DNA of 64,000 nt from assembly GCA_028532985.1 (NCBI GenBank), contig JANCIK010000002.1, forward strand, positions 372,001 to 436,000, written 5' to 3'. Shown here in pieces: positions 62,801-64,000 of this stretch; positions within the stretch are counted from its first letter, which is position 1, and each line of letters begins with the position of its first letter. Source of the stretch: Stropharia rugosoannulata (Eukaryota > Basidiomycota > Agaricomycetes > Agaricales > Strophariaceae). Both the position numbers and the translations under genes were made by a program. A model generated the notes under the pieces. That model worked only from the letters and a program-made list of their open reading frames with translations, was not told the DNA's origin and ran no database searches.

Positions 62801-64000
62801 AAGTAACAGAGTAAGTAATAGACTGTAATAGAGTATACGTATATGAAATTAAGCATCGACATCGCCATCGACGCTCATTACGCCCCCAGCTCGCCGGCCG
62901 GGCCAATCCCCCACTCCTGCTTCTCTGTACGTCTACGTTGAACACCGATCAGTTCTCCAGCGCCAGCGGTTACATGCGTCGACATCTACATTTAAGTTTA
63001 CTACTTTCTATGCACTTATAGCCCAATAAATGGGTTGATTGCTTTGCTAATAAAGCTAAAACCTGCCTGCCGGCGCGCGTATGTACGTCTGGTGCGTTCT
63101 TCGCAGCTGATCCTGACTCGACATTGGACCCCCACCGCACGCAGCATGACTCAACCCACCCGCACTGGGACGCTAAGGAGAAGTTTATTGGGTTTTGGAA
63201 GTCGAAGGATCCGAGGGAACGAGTGCTTGAGTGAAAATTCCCCGGATGGCTACAGTCGAAGCTCGCTGGACTTGTGCTATAAATAGCACTGGCGTTCTGC
63301 CACGGAAGGAAGGAAGATTGCGAGGCTGCAGGCTTATTACTGTGCTTCAATACGTACTATCAGGGAGCTGGGAGCGGAAGGAAGCTATGCGCAGTCCGGT
63401 GTGCCGGGAACCTGTGCCCGCGCTCTCGTCGCGAAGCACCAGGCATAATTCAATTCGAGAAAGAAGGATGTTCCTCACATTACGCAGCGGTACCTACTAG
63501 GCACTGCCTGGGATTCCGCGAGGATGTCGCACTTAGGAAATCTGGGAAGCAAGAAGCAGGTAGGTGAATTACTAAATAAACAGCGCGAATCGTCCGCCGA
63601 GTCGCCTCTTGAGCTAGTTCAAGTGCGCGACGATGGACGCCGGGTGGCGCACGGCGACTTAACCGTCTGTACGTTCGCCCACGCTCAGATTAGCTCTGCG
63701 TCAAGCTTGAGCCAGCGTGCCTGCCGGCCTGTTGGCGCCAGCCAGATGGGTGGTGAATGCCGCTTTGTTCTTGCGTACGTAGTATCAGAAGAGCTCTAGC
63801 CCGTCCAAATGTATTCTTTTATCTACGTAGATAGCAAGTATATATATGCAATGCATGATTCTGTCTCTGATATGTGAATTGATATGCTTTGCGCCTGTTC
63901 ACCTCGGGCTCAGTCGCCTGTATGAGGTTATATGTAACTGGAGTCAATTTTACAAATGGTCAAATTACGATGGATGTTCACAGCGAGCTCAAACGAGACG
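53812..64000. other. 10-kb region without a defensible gene
   Basis: I read both strands and found only short frames with no recognised motif. The longest are 56024-56371, 57997-58254, 61350-61796 and 61991-62368. The left part is AT-rich; from about 61 kb the sequence becomes more GC-rich with scattered short repeats, for example (cccacg) units near 62606-62630. No TE protein, LTR pair, tRNA or telomeric repeat was identified. Degraded transposon or lineage-specific sequence is likely, but multi-exon genes with very small exons could be missed. Confidence 0.45.
60071..60091. repeat. Perfect 8-bp GC inverted repeat
   Basis: 'cagcgcgc' and 'gcgcgctg' flank a 5-nt loop (attgg), within a GC-rich patch containing several other GCGCGC blocks. 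It could form a hairpin; no gene ends nearby, so a terminator role is not indicated. Confidence 0.5.

Overview
The window is nuclear DNA of a basidiomycete fungus, most likely an Agaricomycete. The reasons are very dense short GT-AG introns (mostly about 48-65 nt), fungal-restricted families (DUF6534, DUF6593, DUF3533/Sng1, HET domain, aryl-alcohol-oxidase-type GMC oxidoreductase, multi-intron P450) and fungal housekeeping genes. All coding calls were made by reading exons by eye and joining them in phase; no search was run.

Layout. 1-1.7 kb holds a three-copy diverged repeat. 1.7-5.2 kb has a divergent pair: an ER DnaJ/TPR co-chaperone (-) and the CCAAT-binding subunit HAP5/NF-YC (+), the latter preceded by three CCAAT boxes. 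6.1-8.5 kb is a decayed HET-domain gene. 9.75-12.1 kb is a secreted GMC oxidoreductase. 12.5-21.4 kb carries TSR2 (-), a Sng1-like membrane protein, RVB1 and a DUF6593 protein. 23.4-29.6 kb, all minus strand, has an ARMT1-like DUF89 phosphatase built from 16 exons, methylthioadenosine phosphorylase and an SH3 protein. 31.3-31.8 kb is a second, truncated HET-family remnant. 32.1-33.0 kb encodes an extraordinary secreted Cys/Arg/Pro repeat protein. 33.8-39.1 kb has a mitochondrial PP2C phosphatase (-) and a 14-exon P450 (+). 39.4-43.7 kb is a long RBR-type E3 ligase (-). 45.1-48.8 kb has a DUF6534 membrane protein and a membrane-anchored Cys-rich protein (both -). 49.7-53.8 kb has METTL16 (+), a BTB protein (-) and MDM35 (-). 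The last 10 kb shows no gene I can defend.

Two themes stand out. The first is micro-exons: exons of 3-19 nt are needed to keep conserved motifs in frame in at least five genes (NF-YC, ARMT1, P450, METTL16, DUF6534). One is a 3-nt exon in the P450 I-helix region and five are in the ARMT1 gene. The second is the 303-residue secreted protein with three cysteine arrays (57 Cys by my count) separated by acidic linkers, which matches no family I know. The housekeeping genes have no shared pathway; this is an ordinary fungal gene neighbourhood with lineage-specific insertions (HET remnants, Cys-rich proteins) between conserved genes.
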